A DNA stretch of 64,000 bases, from NCBI RefSeq assembly GCF_029853695.1, contig NZ_CP122537.1, forward strand, positions 1,364,001 through 1,428,000, given 5' to 3'. Shown here piece by piece: positions 1 through 8,036 of the stretch. The translations under genes and the position numbers were made by a program. Positions within the stretch are counted from its first letter, which is position 1. The number at the start of each line of letters is the position of its first letter. The DNA comes from Jannaschia sp. GRR-S6-38 (GTDB lineage Bacteria > Pseudomonadota > Alphaproteobacteria > Rhodobacterales > Rhodobacteraceae). Under the pieces are notes generated by a model that searched no databases, was not told the DNA's origin, and was given only the letters and a program-made list of their open reading frames with translations.

Positions 1-342
1 GAGGTCTCGGACCTGTCGCTGCCGGCCGGGGGCGACAGCTCGGCCGAGGTCGCGGCCCGGGTCGCCACGGCGCGCGAGCGGCAAGCGGCGCGCTATGCCG
101 GGTCGGACCAGGTGCGGGTCAATGCCGATATCGCGGGCGACGCGCTGATGGAGGTCGCCGCCCCCGACGCCGAGGGGCGCGACATGCTCCTGAAAGCCAC
201 CGACCGCTTCCGGCTGTCGGCCCGCGGCTATCACCGGGTGCTGAAGGTCGCGCGCACCATCGCCGATCTGAGCGGGGACGCGACCGTGCGGCGGCCCCAT
301 ATCGCCGAGGCGCTGGGCTACCGGCTGGTCGCGGCGATCTGA
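1..342 (+). CDS. comM: ComM/YifB family Mg-chelatase-like ATPase, C-terminal end (5' truncated by window)
   Basis: The reading frame is open from base 1 and stops at 340-342, so only about the last 113 residues are present. The stretch LSARGYHRVLKVARTIADLSG followed by an HIAEALGYR tail is the hallmark of the C-terminal helical (Mg_chelatase_C) domain of the ComM/YifB family, cytosolic AAA+ proteins related to magnesium chelatase subunit I. ComM acts as a helicase in branch migration during natural transformation in other bacteria; the role here is inferred. The ATPase motifs lie outside the window. The next gene, gshB, is convergent. Confidence 0.78.
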   Translation, partial: EVSDLSLPAGGDSSAEVAARVATARERQAARYAGSDQVRVNADIAGDALMEVAAPDAEGRDMLLKATDRFRLSARGYHRVLKVARTIADLSGDATVRRPHIAEALGYRLVAAI

Positions 343-390
343 CCCCCGGGGGCCGGACGACGCTCCTTTGTCCCGAAATATCCCGGGGGT

Positions 391-427
391 CGCCGGTGGG
401 GCGCCATTGGTTCGAGAACCACCGGCG
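391..427. terminator. hairpin between convergent comM and gshB
   Basis: A perfect 9-bp inverted repeat (CGCCGGTGG at 391-399, CCACCGGCG at 419-427) encloses a smaller GGTT-CGAG-AACC palindrome (409-420). It sits in the 124-bp gap between two convergent genes, where a bidirectional terminator is expected. There is no clear T-tract, so factor-independent termination is uncertain. Confidence 0.4.
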
Positions 428-466
428 ACGGGCTGGCCCCTATCCGGTCGAGCGAAGGCCGCCCGG

Positions 467-1420
467 TCAGTCCAGCCGCGCCTCGATCGCCTCCCAGATC
501 AGCCCCGCGGCATTGGTGCCGTCGAAGCGCTCCAGCTCCTGCAAGCCCGTGGGCGAGGTCACGTTGATCTCGGTCAGCCAGTCGCCGATCACGTCGATGC
601 CCACGAAGATCTGCCCCGCCTCGCGCAGCCGCGGGCCGATCGCGGCGCAGATCTCGCGGTCGCGATCCGTGAGCGCGATGGGTTCCGGCCGCCCGCCGAC
701 ATGCAGGTTCGAGCGCGTCTCGCCCTCGGCCGGGACGCGGTTGATCGCGCCCACCGGCTCGCCGTCGACCAGGATGACGCGCTTGTCGCCCTTGGTGACG
801 GCGGGCAGGTATTTTTGCATGATCAACGGCTCGCGGTTGATCGTCGAGAACAGCTCGTGCAGCGAGGCGAGGTTCGGATCGCCCGACTTGAGGCGGAACA
901 CGCCCGCCCCGCCATTGCCGTAGAGCGGCTTCAGGATCACGTCCCCGTGCCGGGCGCGAAAGGCGCGCAGCGTGTCGAGGTCGCGGGCCACGATGGTGGG
1001 CGGAGTCAGCTCGGGGAAGTCGAGCACCATCAGCTTCTCGGGCCAGCCGCGCACCCAGGTCGGGTCGTTGACGACCAGCGTCCCGGGATGGACCCGGTCC
1101 AGCAGGTGGGTCGAGGTGATGTAGGACATGTCGAAGGGCGGATCCTGGCGCAGCCAGACCACGTCCATCTCGGTCAGGTCCAGCTCCTCGCGCGCGCCCA
1201 GCGTGACGTGATTGCCCTTCTCGCGGCGCAGCGCCATCGACTGCCCGCGCGCGAGGATCCGGCCCTCGTCATAGGCCAGGTGCTCGGGCTGGTAGTACCA
1301 CAGCGCATGGCCGCGCGCCTGCGCCTCGAGCGCGAGGCGGAAGCTGCTGTCGGCGTCGATATCGACATGCTCGATCGGATCCATCTGGAACGCGACCTTG
1401 AGCGGGGTGGAGCGGGTCAT
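467..1420 (-). CDS. gshB: glutathione synthetase
   Basis: Cytosolic ATP-grasp ligase that joins gamma-glutamylcysteine and glycine in the second step of glutathione synthesis. The 317-residue length is normal. The N-terminal KVAFQMDP strand, the central [11 protein letters not shown] substrate-site segment, the glycine-rich ATP loop ([12 protein letters not shown], about residues 164-175) and the C-terminal EINVTSPTG metal-binding segment are all family hallmarks. Two ATGs compete (1429 and 1420). I chose 1420 because a GAGG ribosome-binding site at 1430-1433 is directly adjacent to the first ATG but 9 nt from the second. The gene is downstream of rsmI-yraN on the same strand, with a 147-bp gap. 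Confidence 0.95.
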   Translation of the reverse strand: MTRSTPLKVAFQMDPIEHVDIDADSSFRLALEAQARGHALWYYQPEHLAYDEGRILARGQSMALRREKGNHVTLGAREELDLTEMDVVWLRQDPPFDMSYITSTHLLDRVHPGTLVVNDPTWVRGWPEKLMVLDFPELTPPTIVARDLDTLRAFRARHGDVILKPLYGNGGAGVFRLKSGDPNLASLHELFSTINREPLIMQKYLPAVTKGDKRVILVDGEPVGAINRVPAEGETRSNLHVGGRPEPIALTDRDREICAAIGPRLREAGQIFVGIDVIGDWLTEINVTSPTGLQELERFDGTNAAGLIWEAIEARLD

Positions 1421-1567
1421 GGGCGGCATCCTCGGCGCGGGGCTCTGCCCGGCCTAGATGGCGCAACCCATGGCGGGGGGCAATGTCGCGGCGGCGATGC
1501 CGCGGGGGCTCGCCCCGAACGCGGTGCCGCGCGGCGCGACGCCGGGAGCCGCAGGGATGCCGGCGCG

Positions 1568-1921
1568 TCAAGCGGCCAGCGTGTTCTCCAGGATCTCGAT
1601 CCGGCCCTGCGCGTCGACCAGGGCCACGTCGAAGCGCACTGCGCTCAGCAGGCCGTCGGGCAGCGTGCCCATATATTCGCCCGCGCAATCGAAAAGCCGG
1701 CGGATCTGCCGGTCCGAGACCCGCAGCGCCGCCGCCGCGTGGGTGTCGCTGCGCTTGACCTCGACGAAGACGGTTTCGCCGCCGGCCTGCGCGATCACGT
1801 CGATCTCGCCGCCCTTGCCGCGCCAGCGGCGGGCGGCGATGGCATGTCCCGATTTCGCGTAATGCCGCGCGACGCAATCCTCGGCGGCGACGCCCGCGTG
1901 GTAGGAGGTGGTCCCGCTCAT
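1568..1921 (-). CDS. yraN: YraN family (UPF0102) nuclease-fold protein
   Basis: A 117-residue protein with a restriction-endonuclease-like fold. The core GGEIDVIAQAGGETVFVEVKRS supplies the E-x-D and E-V-K pattern of the PD-(D/E)XK superfamily, and the AAEDCVARHY N-terminus is typical of YraN. The cellular role of YraN is not settled; a nuclease function is inferred from the fold. Its ATG overlaps the rsmI stop codon by 2 nt (ATGA), so the two are translationally coupled. The rsmI-yraN neighbourhood, divergent from an LpoA-like gene, is conserved from alpha- to gammaproteobacteria. Confidence 0.93.
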   Translation of the reverse strand: MSGTTSYHAGVAAEDCVARHYAKSGHAIAARRWRGKGGEIDVIAQAGGETVFVEVKRSDTHAAAALRVSDRQIRRLFDCAGEYMGTLPDGLLSAVRFDVALVDAQGRIEILENTLAA

Positions 1922-2772
1922 GTCCGATCCTTCATCCGCAGCGCCGTCTCGTAGACGAGGTTACGCGCAATCCCATGCGTCTCGCTAACCGTTTTTACCG
2001 CAGATTTTAGACTTTCCGTCTCCATCGCCGCCGCCAGCGCCGCCTCCAGCGCCGCCGCGTCCAGCGTCGCGGGGGCGGCGCGGTCGATGACGACGACGAT
2101 CTCGCCTTTCGGCGTCTCCGCCGCATAGGCGGCGGCGAGGGCGTCGAGCGTGCCGCGGCGCACCTCCTCGAAGCGCTTGGTCAGCTCGCGGCAGACCGCG
2201 GCCTCGCGCGGGCCCAGCACCTCGGCCGCGTCGCGCAGGAGCGCCGCGAGGCGCTTGGGACTCTCATAGAGGACCAGCGTCGCGGGCGCCGCGCCGAGCT
2301 CGGCCAGCGCCGCGCGCCGCGCCGCCGATTTCGGCGGCAGGAAGCCCGCGAAGAGGAAGCGGTCGGTGGGCAGCCCTGCCACGCAGAGCGCCGCGAGCAC
2401 CGCGCTGGCGCCGGGTGCGGCGCGCACCGTCAGCCCCTCGGCCCGCGCCTCGACGCCAAGCTGGAAGCCCGGATCGGCGACCAGCGGCGTGCCCGCCTCG
2501 GACATGTAGGCCACCGACTTGCCCTCGCGCAGCGCGGCCAGCAGCCGGGGGCGGACCGCGGGGCCGTTATGGTCGTGATAGGCGAGGATCGGCCGGTCGC
2601 CCGGCGCGATGCCGTGGATCTCCATCAGCCGGCGCAGCGAGCGCGTGTCCTCGGCCGCCAGCACATCCGCGCCCGCAAGGATGTCGAGCGCGCGCAGCGT
2701 GATGTCGCGCGCCGCCCCGATGGGCACCGCCACCAGGTGCAGCCCCGGCTCGATCCGCTCCGCCTCCGCCAT
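1918..2772 (-). CDS. rsmI: 16S rRNA (cytidine1402-2'-O)-methyltransferase RsmI
   Basis: SAM-dependent tetrapyrrole-methylase-fold enzyme that 2'-O-methylates C1402 of 16S rRNA in the decoding centre. Motifs visible in order are VAVPIGAARDITLRAL near the N-terminus, AAEDTRSLRRLM, YHDHN, the SAM-site segment VAYMSEAGTPLVADPG (around residues 80-96), FAGFLP and VLYESPKRL. The frame remains open to 2865, but I set the start at ATG 2772 because the upstream residues are unlike the family and a GGGGAGG site precedes it. This gives 284 residues. The stop overlaps yraN. Confidence 0.96.
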   Translation of the reverse strand: MAEAERIEPGLHLVAVPIGAARDITLRALDILAGADVLAAEDTRSLRRLMEIHGIAPGDRPILAYHDHNGPAVRPRLLAALREGKSVAYMSEAGTPLVADPGFQLGVEARAEGLTVRAAPGASAVLAALCVAGLPTDRFLFAGFLPPKSAARRAALAELGAAPATLVLYESPKRLAALLRDAAEVLGPREAAVCRELTKRFEEVRRGTLDALAAAYAAETPKGEIVVVIDRAAPATLDAAALEAALAAAMETESLKSAVKTVSETHGIARNLVYETALRMKDRT

Positions 2773-2888
2773 TTCCCGCGCGCCTCCCCTTCCGTCGTTT
2801 ACTCGCCCCGCCCGGCGGATTAGCGTCCGCCGCGAAACAATCGCCACGCAATGACGCCCGCCCAAGGGCCATCCCGGGAGCCCGAACC

Positions 2889-4088
2889 ATGCTCATCACA
2901 CCCATCCGCCGCCTATCCGTGTCACTGGCCCGCCGGGCGCGCAAGCTCGCCGCGCTGGCCACCGCGACCGTGGCGCTGGCCGCCTGCAACCCCTCGGTGC
3001 AGGGCGTGGGCGAAGGCAGCGGGGCCGACGGGCGCCAGGGGTCAGGCGTGACGCAGGTCGCGCTGCTGGTGCCCTACGGCTCGGCGCGCGGCTCGGATGC
3101 GGGCGTCGCCCGCAGCCTCGAGAACGCGGCGCGGCTGGCGGCCAACGACCTGGGCGGCGGCGTGGTCGAGTTGACGGTCTACCCGACCCAGGGCACCGCC
3201 GCCGGCGCGTCGAGCGCGGCGGCGCAGGCCGTGGCCGAGGGCGCGCAGGTGATCCTCGGCCCGCTCTATGCCGACAACGCCGCCGCGGCGGGCGTGGCCG
3301 CCTCGGGGTCAGGCGTGCCGGTGCTGAGCTTCTCCAACAACACCTCGGTGGCAGGCGGCAATGTCTGGGTGCTGGGCGCCACCTTCGAGAACACCGCCGA
3401 GCGCGTGCTGGGCTTCGCCGCCGGCCAGGGCCGCAACCGCGTGCTCGTCACCCACGCGGCCGACGCCACCGGGCAGATCGCCCAGGCCGCCGTGGCCCGC
3501 GCCGCCGGACGCACCGGCGCGCAGATTACCGGCTCCGTCCCCTACGAACTCAGCCAGGCGGGCATCTCCGCCGCGGTCCCGACCATCGTCAGCCAGGCGC
3601 GGGCGACCAATTCGAACGCGGTCTTCCTGACCGGAAACACCTCCGGCGACCTGCCGGTGATCTCGCAGCTTCTGTCCGAGGCCGGGCTGGGCGGCGAGGA
3701 GTTCCGCTTCCTGGGTCTCACCCGCTGGGACATCCCGGCCGAGGCCGTGGCCCTGCCGGGCCTGCAGGGCGGCTATTTCGCGCTGCCCGACCCCGCGCCG
3801 TCGCGGCAGTTCAACGCCCGCTACAGCGCTGCCTATGGCGGCGGGCCACACCCGCTGGCGGGCCTCGCCTATGACGGGATGGCGGCGATCGGCGCGATCG
3901 CGAACCGCGGCGCCACCGTGGGCCGCGCCAGCCTGACCAGCCGCGCTGGCTTTGCCGGCACGAACGGGGTATTCCGCCTGCGGAGTGACGGGACCAACCA
4001 GCGCGCGCTGGCCGTCGCCCAGATCGTGAACCGTCAGCTACAGGTGGTCAGCCCTGCCCCGAACAGCTTCGGCGGCGCCGGTTCGTAA
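2889..4088 (+). CDS. penicillin-binding protein activator, LpoA/LppC-like lipoprotein
   Basis: A 399-residue lipoprotein. The signal peptide ends in a VALAAC lipobox, which predicts acylation at the Cys near residue 33. The body has a type I periplasmic-binding-protein fold (VALLVPYGS start, QVILGPLYADNAAAAG, VPVLSFSNN, LAYDGMAAI) as in the LpoA family that activates PBP1A from the outer membrane. It lacks the N-terminal TPR domain of E. coli LpoA, as alphaproteobacterial members usually do, so activation of a PBP here is inference. The gene is divergent from rsmI-yraN, the conserved E. coli arrangement, and glnD follows on the same strand. Confidence 0.86.
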   Translation: MLITPIRRLSVSLARRARKLAALATATVALAACNPSVQGVGEGSGADGRQGSGVTQVALLVPYGSARGSDAGVARSLENAARLAANDLGGGVVELTVYPTQGTAAGASSAAAQAVAEGAQVILGPLYADNAAAAGVAASGSGVPVLSFSNNTSVAGGNVWVLGATFENTAERVLGFAAGQGRNRVLVTHAADATGQIAQAAVARAAGRTGAQITGSVPYELSQAGISAAVPTIVSQARATNSNAVFLTGNTSGDLPVISQLLSEAGLGGEEFRFLGLTRWDIPAEAVALPGLQGGYFALPDPAPSRQFNARYSAAYGGGPHPLAGLAYDGMAAIGAIANRGATVGRASLTSRAGFAGTNGVFRLRSDGTNQRALAVAQIVNRQLQVVSPAPNSFGGAGS

Positions 4089-4200
4089 CGGCCCCGCCCT
4101 CACACCCGACAACCTGCCCGCCGGCCCGACGGCGTCGCTGATCGCGGCGCCGGCGGCGATCTTCGACGATGCCGCGGTCCTGGCCGAGCTGGCGGCGGCG

Positions 4201-6858
4201 ATGGCGGGCGAGGCGCCCCAGCGCGCCGCCGTCGCGATCCTGGGCGCCGCGCGCGACCGGGGCCGCGAGGCGATCCGCGCCGGTTTCGAGGCCGATCCCA
4301 CGCGCGCCCGACGGGTCACCAAGTCCTACGCTTTTCTCACCGACCGGCTGGTGCAATGCGCCTGGCTGGTCGCCACCGCCGCGCTGCACCCCAACCCGGT
4401 CCCGACCGAGGGCGAGCGGCTGGCCGTCCTCGGCGTCGGCGGCTACGGCCGCGGCGAGATGGCGCCGCATTCGGATGTGGACCTGCTGTTCCTGACGCCT
4501 TGGAAGCTGACGCCCTGGGTCGAGAACGTCGTGGAATCGATGCTCTACATCCTGTGGGATCTGAAGCTGAAGGTCGGGCATTCGACCCGGACGGTGAAGG
4601 ACTGCCTGCGCCTCGGGTCCGAGGACATCACCATCCGCACCGCCTTGCTGGAACATCGCCCGATCTGCGGCGACGCGAAGCTCGCCGCGACGCTGGAGAC
4701 GCGGCTGCGCGCGGATCTCTTCGAGGGCACGGCGGGCGAGTTCATCGAGGCGAAGCTCGCCGAGCGGGCCGAGCGGCACCGCAAGCAGGGCGGCCAGCGC
4801 TACATCCTCGAGCCGAACGTCAAGGAGGCGAAGGGCGGGCTGCGCGACCTGCAGACGCTCTACTGGATCGCGAAATATCGCTACCACGTCCGCTCGACCG
4901 AGATGCTGGTGAAAATGGGCGTCTTCACCCGCGACGAGTTCGAGGCCTTCGAAGCCGCCGAACGCTTCCTGTGGTGCGTGCGCTGCCACCTGCACCTGAT
5001 CGCCGGCCGCGCCGCCGACATGCTGAGCTTCGACATGCAGGTCGAGGTGGCCGAGCGCATGGGCTATTCCGACCATGGCGGGCGGCGCGCGGTCGAGCAT
5101 TTCATGCAGGCCTATTTCCGCCACGCCACCCGTGTGGGCGAGCTGACGCGCATCGTGCTGGTGGCGCTGGAGGCCGACAACACCAAGCAGGAACCCGGCC
5201 TGATGGCGCTGTTCAAACGCCGCCGCCGGGTCCGCGCCCCCTATGCCGAGCGGCAGGGCCGGCTCGACGTGGCCGATGAGGCCGCCTTCCTGGGCGACAA
5301 GCTGAACCTCTTGCGCATCTTCGAGGAGGCGCTCCGCACCGGCCTGCTGCTGCATCCGCACGCGATGCGCCTGCTGGCCGCCAACCGCCACCTGATCGAC
5401 CGCGACCTGCGCGAGGCGCCCGAGGCGGGACGGCTGTTCCTGGGGCTGCTCTTGAAGCACGGCAATCCCGAGCGGGCGCTGCGTCGGATGAACGAGCTCG
5501 AGATCCTCTCGGCCTTCATCCCCGAATTCGCGCCCATCGTCGCGATGATGCAGTTCAACATGTATCACAGCTACACGGTGGACGAGCACACGATCCAGGT
5601 GATCTCGAACCTCGCGCAGATCGAGCGGGGCGAGTTGGTCGAGAGCCTGCCGCTCTGCTCCGACATCCTGTCGAAAGGGGTGAACCGGCGGGTGCTCTAC
5701 GTCGCGCTTCTCCTGCACGATATCGGCAAGGGCCGGCCCGAGGACCATTCCGTGCTGGGCGCCCGCATCGCGCGCAGCGTGGCGCCGCGCCTGGGGCTCA
5801 AGCCCAAGGAGGTCGAAACCGTCGAATGGCTGGTCCGCCATCACCTCCTGATGTCCGACATGTCCCAGAAGCGCGACATCTCGGATCCGCGCACCGTGCG
5901 CGACTTCGCCAAGGCGGTGAAGACCCGCGAGCGGCTGGACCTGCTGACCGTGGTGACGGTTTGCGACATCCGCGGCGTGGGGCCCTATGTCTGGAACAAC
6001 TGGAAGGCGCAGATGCTGCGCGCGCTGCACCGCGCCACGGCCTCGGCGCTCGAGAACGGGCTCGAGGACGTCAACCGCGAGACCCGCGAGGCGCGCGCCA
6101 AGAAGCTCTTCCGCGAGGCGCTGCCCGACTGGCCCGAGGCGCGGCTGCGCGCCGAGATCGGGCGCCATTACGGCCCCTATTGGCAGGGCATCCCCACCGC
6201 CGCGCAGGTGCGTTTCGCGGAGCTTCTGCAGGATCTGCCCGACGGCGAGGTCCGCGTCGAGCTGGAGGCCGACGAGGAGCGGGACGCGACCCGCGTGCTG
6301 ATGGCCTGCCAGGACCATCCGGGCATCTTCTCGCGGCTGGCGGGCGCGCTCAGCCTCGTGGGCGCCAATATCGTGGATGCGCGCACCTATACCTCGAAGG
6401 ACGGTTTCGCGGTCTCGGTCTTCTGGCTGCAGGACGGCGACGGCCACCCCTACGAGGCGACCCGCCTGCCCCGCCTGCGCGGCATGATCGAGAAGATCCT
6501 GCGCGGCGAGGTCGCCACCCGCGCGGCGCTGGAAGGCCGCGAGATCAAGAAGCGCGAGCGCAAGTTCCAGGTCCAGACCAGCATCGATTTCGACAATGAG
6601 GGCTCCGAGATCTACACGATCATCGAGGTCGATACCCGCGACCGGCCCGGCCTGCTCTACGACCTGACGCAGGTGCTCGCGCAGTCGAACATCACCATCG
6701 CCCAGGCCGTGATCGCCACCTACGGCGCGCAGGTGGTGGACGTGTTCTACGTCAAGGACCTGTTCGGCCTGAAGCTCTGGTCCCGCTCCCGGCAGGAGGC
6801 GTTGGAACGCAAGCTCCGCGCCGCCATCACCCGCGCGGCGGAGCGTGCGGGGGCGTGA
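4201..6858 (+). CDS. glnD: [protein-PII] uridylyltransferase / uridylyl-removing enzyme
   Basis: Bifunctional cytosolic nitrogen sensor that uridylylates PII proteins when glutamine is low and de-uridylylates them when it is high. Domains in order: nucleotidyltransferase (GGYGRGEM followed by SDVDLLFL, about residues 80-98), a linker rich in QGGQRYILEPNVKEAKGG, an HD hydrolase (LLLHDIGKGR, about 503-512, and VRHHLLMSD), and two ACT domains beginning near residues 697 and 806 (DHPGIFSRLAGAL, RDRPGLLYDLTQVL). At 885 residues from ATG 4201 it is shorter than typical relatives. The frame stays open back to 4030 with family-like sequence but no ATG/GTG/TTG, so the true start is probably upstream (see findings). 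Confidence 0.96.
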   Translation: MAGEAPQRAAVAILGAARDRGREAIRAGFEADPTRARRVTKSYAFLTDRLVQCAWLVATAALHPNPVPTEGERLAVLGVGGYGRGEMAPHSDVDLLFLTPWKLTPWVENVVESMLYILWDLKLKVGHSTRTVKDCLRLGSEDITIRTALLEHRPICGDAKLAATLETRLRADLFEGTAGEFIEAKLAERAERHRKQGGQRYILEPNVKEAKGGLRDLQTLYWIAKYRYHVRSTEMLVKMGVFTRDEFEAFEAAERFLWCVRCHLHLIAGRAADMLSFDMQVEVAERMGYSDHGGRRAVEHFMQAYFRHATRVGELTRIVLVALEADNTKQEPGLMALFKRRRRVRAPYAERQGRLDVADEAAFLGDKLNLLRIFEEALRTGLLLHPHAMRLLAANRHLIDRDLREAPEAGRLFLGLLLKHGNPERALRRMNELEILSAFIPEFAPIVAMMQFNMYHSYTVDEHTIQVISNLAQIERGELVESLPLCSDILSKGVNRRVLYVALLLHDIGKGRPEDHSVLGARIARSVAPRLGLKPKEVETVEWLVRHHLLMSDMSQKRDISDPRTVRDFAKAVKTRERLDLLTVVTVCDIRGVGPYVWNNWKAQMLRALHRATASALENGLEDVNRETREARAKKLFREALPDWPEARLRAEIGRHYGPYWQGIPTAAQVRFAELLQDLPDGEVRVELEADEERDATRVLMACQDHPGIFSRLAGALSLVGANIVDARTYTSKDGFAVSVFWLQDGDGHPYEATRLPRLRGMIEKILRGEVATRAALEGREIKKRERKFQVQTSIDFDNEGSEIYTIIEVDTRDRPGLLYDLTQVLAQSNITIAQAVIATYGAQVVDVFYVKDLFGLKLWSRSRQEALERKLRAAITRAAERAGA

Positions 6859-7557
6859 GCGATCAGAAGGCAAGACCGGCAAAGACCTGGTTCGCGAGCG
6901 GGAGCGTGGCCGTAAGCGCGGCGAAGCCGATCTATCCGATCGGACGGCATGACGAGGACAAGGCGAACCTGTCGAATGACAAAAGGAAGGAGAACGCTGC
7001 GCGGTCCACGCAGTTTCTGGCGGCCTACAGATCCGGTCGGGACTTGAGCGCCGCAGAGGTAGGTGAGCAGTTCGCGCTCAGGCCGGGGCGAAATAAACCG
7101 CAGACGCCGCAACCCTTCATGAAGATGTTCGGCCGTTATGTCGTCACTGCCGAGACCCGGGCCCTGCTCGAAAAGCTCGACCCCGGCCCGCTGCGCTTCT
7201 TTCCCGTCGAGGTGCTGAACGCCGCGCGGACCGCGCCGCTCGGGGCCGGGAGCGGAGCTGTCCGTTTTGCAGGTACTGACCTGCCGCCACGACGTGGTGG
7301 CCGAGGAGTCCTACGGGATCAGCGATAGACTGCATGGCCACACCCATGACGGCGAGGAGATCCACATGATCAGCGCGACCGACATGGACGACGCGCTGGT
7401 CGTCCTACCACCGCGCGACGACGCGCCGCAGATGTGGCTCGACGACCGATTTCATGATGCGCTGTTCGTGTCCGACCGGGTAGCGAAGGCGCTCAAGGCC
7501 GCCAAGCTGACCCGCGGCTGGGGCCTGCGCCGTTGCGTCGTGAAGACCGTTCACTGA
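6855..7557 (+). pseudogene. frameshifted Imm11/DUF1629-like remnant
   Basis: Two overlapping frames together resemble an Imm11 (DUF1629) immunity-type protein. Frame 3 ends in FGRYVVTAETRALLEKLDPGPLRFFPVEVL and continues to 7328. Frame 1, open from 7219, carries SVLQVLTCRHDVVAEES, then MWLDDRFHDALFVSDRVAKALKAAKL, the typical C-terminal signature, and stops at 7557. A frame change between about 7216 and 7270 would join them into one protein. The nominal GTG at 6855 overlaps the glnD stop, but its first 90 residues look unlike the family, so the true 5' end is uncertain. Programmed frameshifting or a sequencing error are alternatives to decay. Confidence 0.45.
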
Positions 7558-8005
7558 CCCGTTTCACAGCCGATCCGCTTCGATCGACGGCCGTCATTAC
7601 CCGGCCGCGCTCTCTCCGCAGACTCTCCCCGACAGGGCCGCGACCCGTCGCGTCCGGCGCGCCGTCGCGGATGCCGAAATCCCCCGCGCGCTCTGGAGCG
7701 ATCTTGTCGCGGCGTCCAGCGTCGATCCGAAGGGGATGGCCCAGCTCAAGGCGTGACGCCCCCCCTGTGCCGCTGCCGCCGTATCGCGGGCTCCCGCCGC
7801 AAGGCGCCTCCGCGCCACGGGTCCGGACGCTTCGGACCCTCGGCCCCCCTCCGCATTCGCGCACAGATCGTGCCCGGAGACCGAAATTCCATGCGCAAAT
7901 CGCATCGGACGCGGATCACCCGTAGATCACCCTTGGATCACCCATGAAATCCGACCCGTTCTGATCCCCATTCCCGCCGCCTTGCGGGTTCTGTAGGAGG
8001 TCCGC
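7558..8005. other. gene-free stretch upstream of murJ
   Basis: No convincing gene is present in these 448 bp. A plus-strand frame running to a stop at 7756 ends in the protein-like stretch IPRALWSDLVAASSVDPKG, but it has no start or recognisable family and may be a decayed fragment continuing the remnant region. The 3' part holds three GATCACCC repeats and the ribosome-binding site of a mini-ORF (separate entries). Confidence 0.5.
7914..7943. repeat. three tandem 11-bp repeats (GATCACCC + 3 nt)
   Basis: GATCACCC occurs at 7914-7921, 7925-7932 and 7936-7943 with an exact 11-bp period; the spacers are GTA and TTG. The array ends 63 bp before a strong ribosome-binding site and about 95 bp before murJ. 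Regular spacing near one helical turn would put all copies on one DNA face, as in cooperative operator arrays. Function is inferred only. Confidence 0.6.
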
Positions 8006-8035
8006 ATGACGCCCCCGATCCGCCCCCGCAGCTGA
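8006..8035 (+). CDS. nine-codon upstream ORF preceding murJ
   Basis: ATG 8006 follows a perfect AGGAGG (7995-8000) at 5-nt spacing, reads MTPPIRPRS and stops at 8033-8035. The murJ ATG begins one base after this stop (TGA-C-ATG). The murJ ATG has no ribosome-binding site of its own at normal distance, so reinitiation after this mini-ORF is a plausible way murJ is translated. Whether the peptide itself matters cannot be told. Confidence 0.42.
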   Translation: MTPPIRPRS

Positions 8036-8036
8036 C

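Noticed and set aside
405..422. GGTTCGAGAACC, resembling a tRNA T-arm
   Set aside because: No acceptor, D-arm or anticodon arm can be drawn around it; it is part of a terminator-like hairpin between convergent genes.
368..1954. 528-codon plus-strand open frame
   Set aside because: Antisense to gshB and yraN, Arg/Ala-rich and lacking any motif.
4048..6882. 944-codon minus-strand open frame opposite glnD
   Set aside because: Codon-shadow of glnD in GC-rich DNA: the composition is Arg/His/Leu/Gly with no domain, and glnD has NT, HD and ACT motifs over the same bases.
7535..7756. Plus-strand fragment ending IPRALWSDLVAASSVDPKG
   Set aside because: Protein-like ending, perhaps a remnant of an aldo/keto reductase-like gene, but there is no start and no diagnostic motif, so I did not annotate a gene.
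7914..7943. Three short repeats considered as a CRISPR array
   Set aside because: Units of 8 bp with 3-bp spacers are far too short and there are no cas genes in the window.
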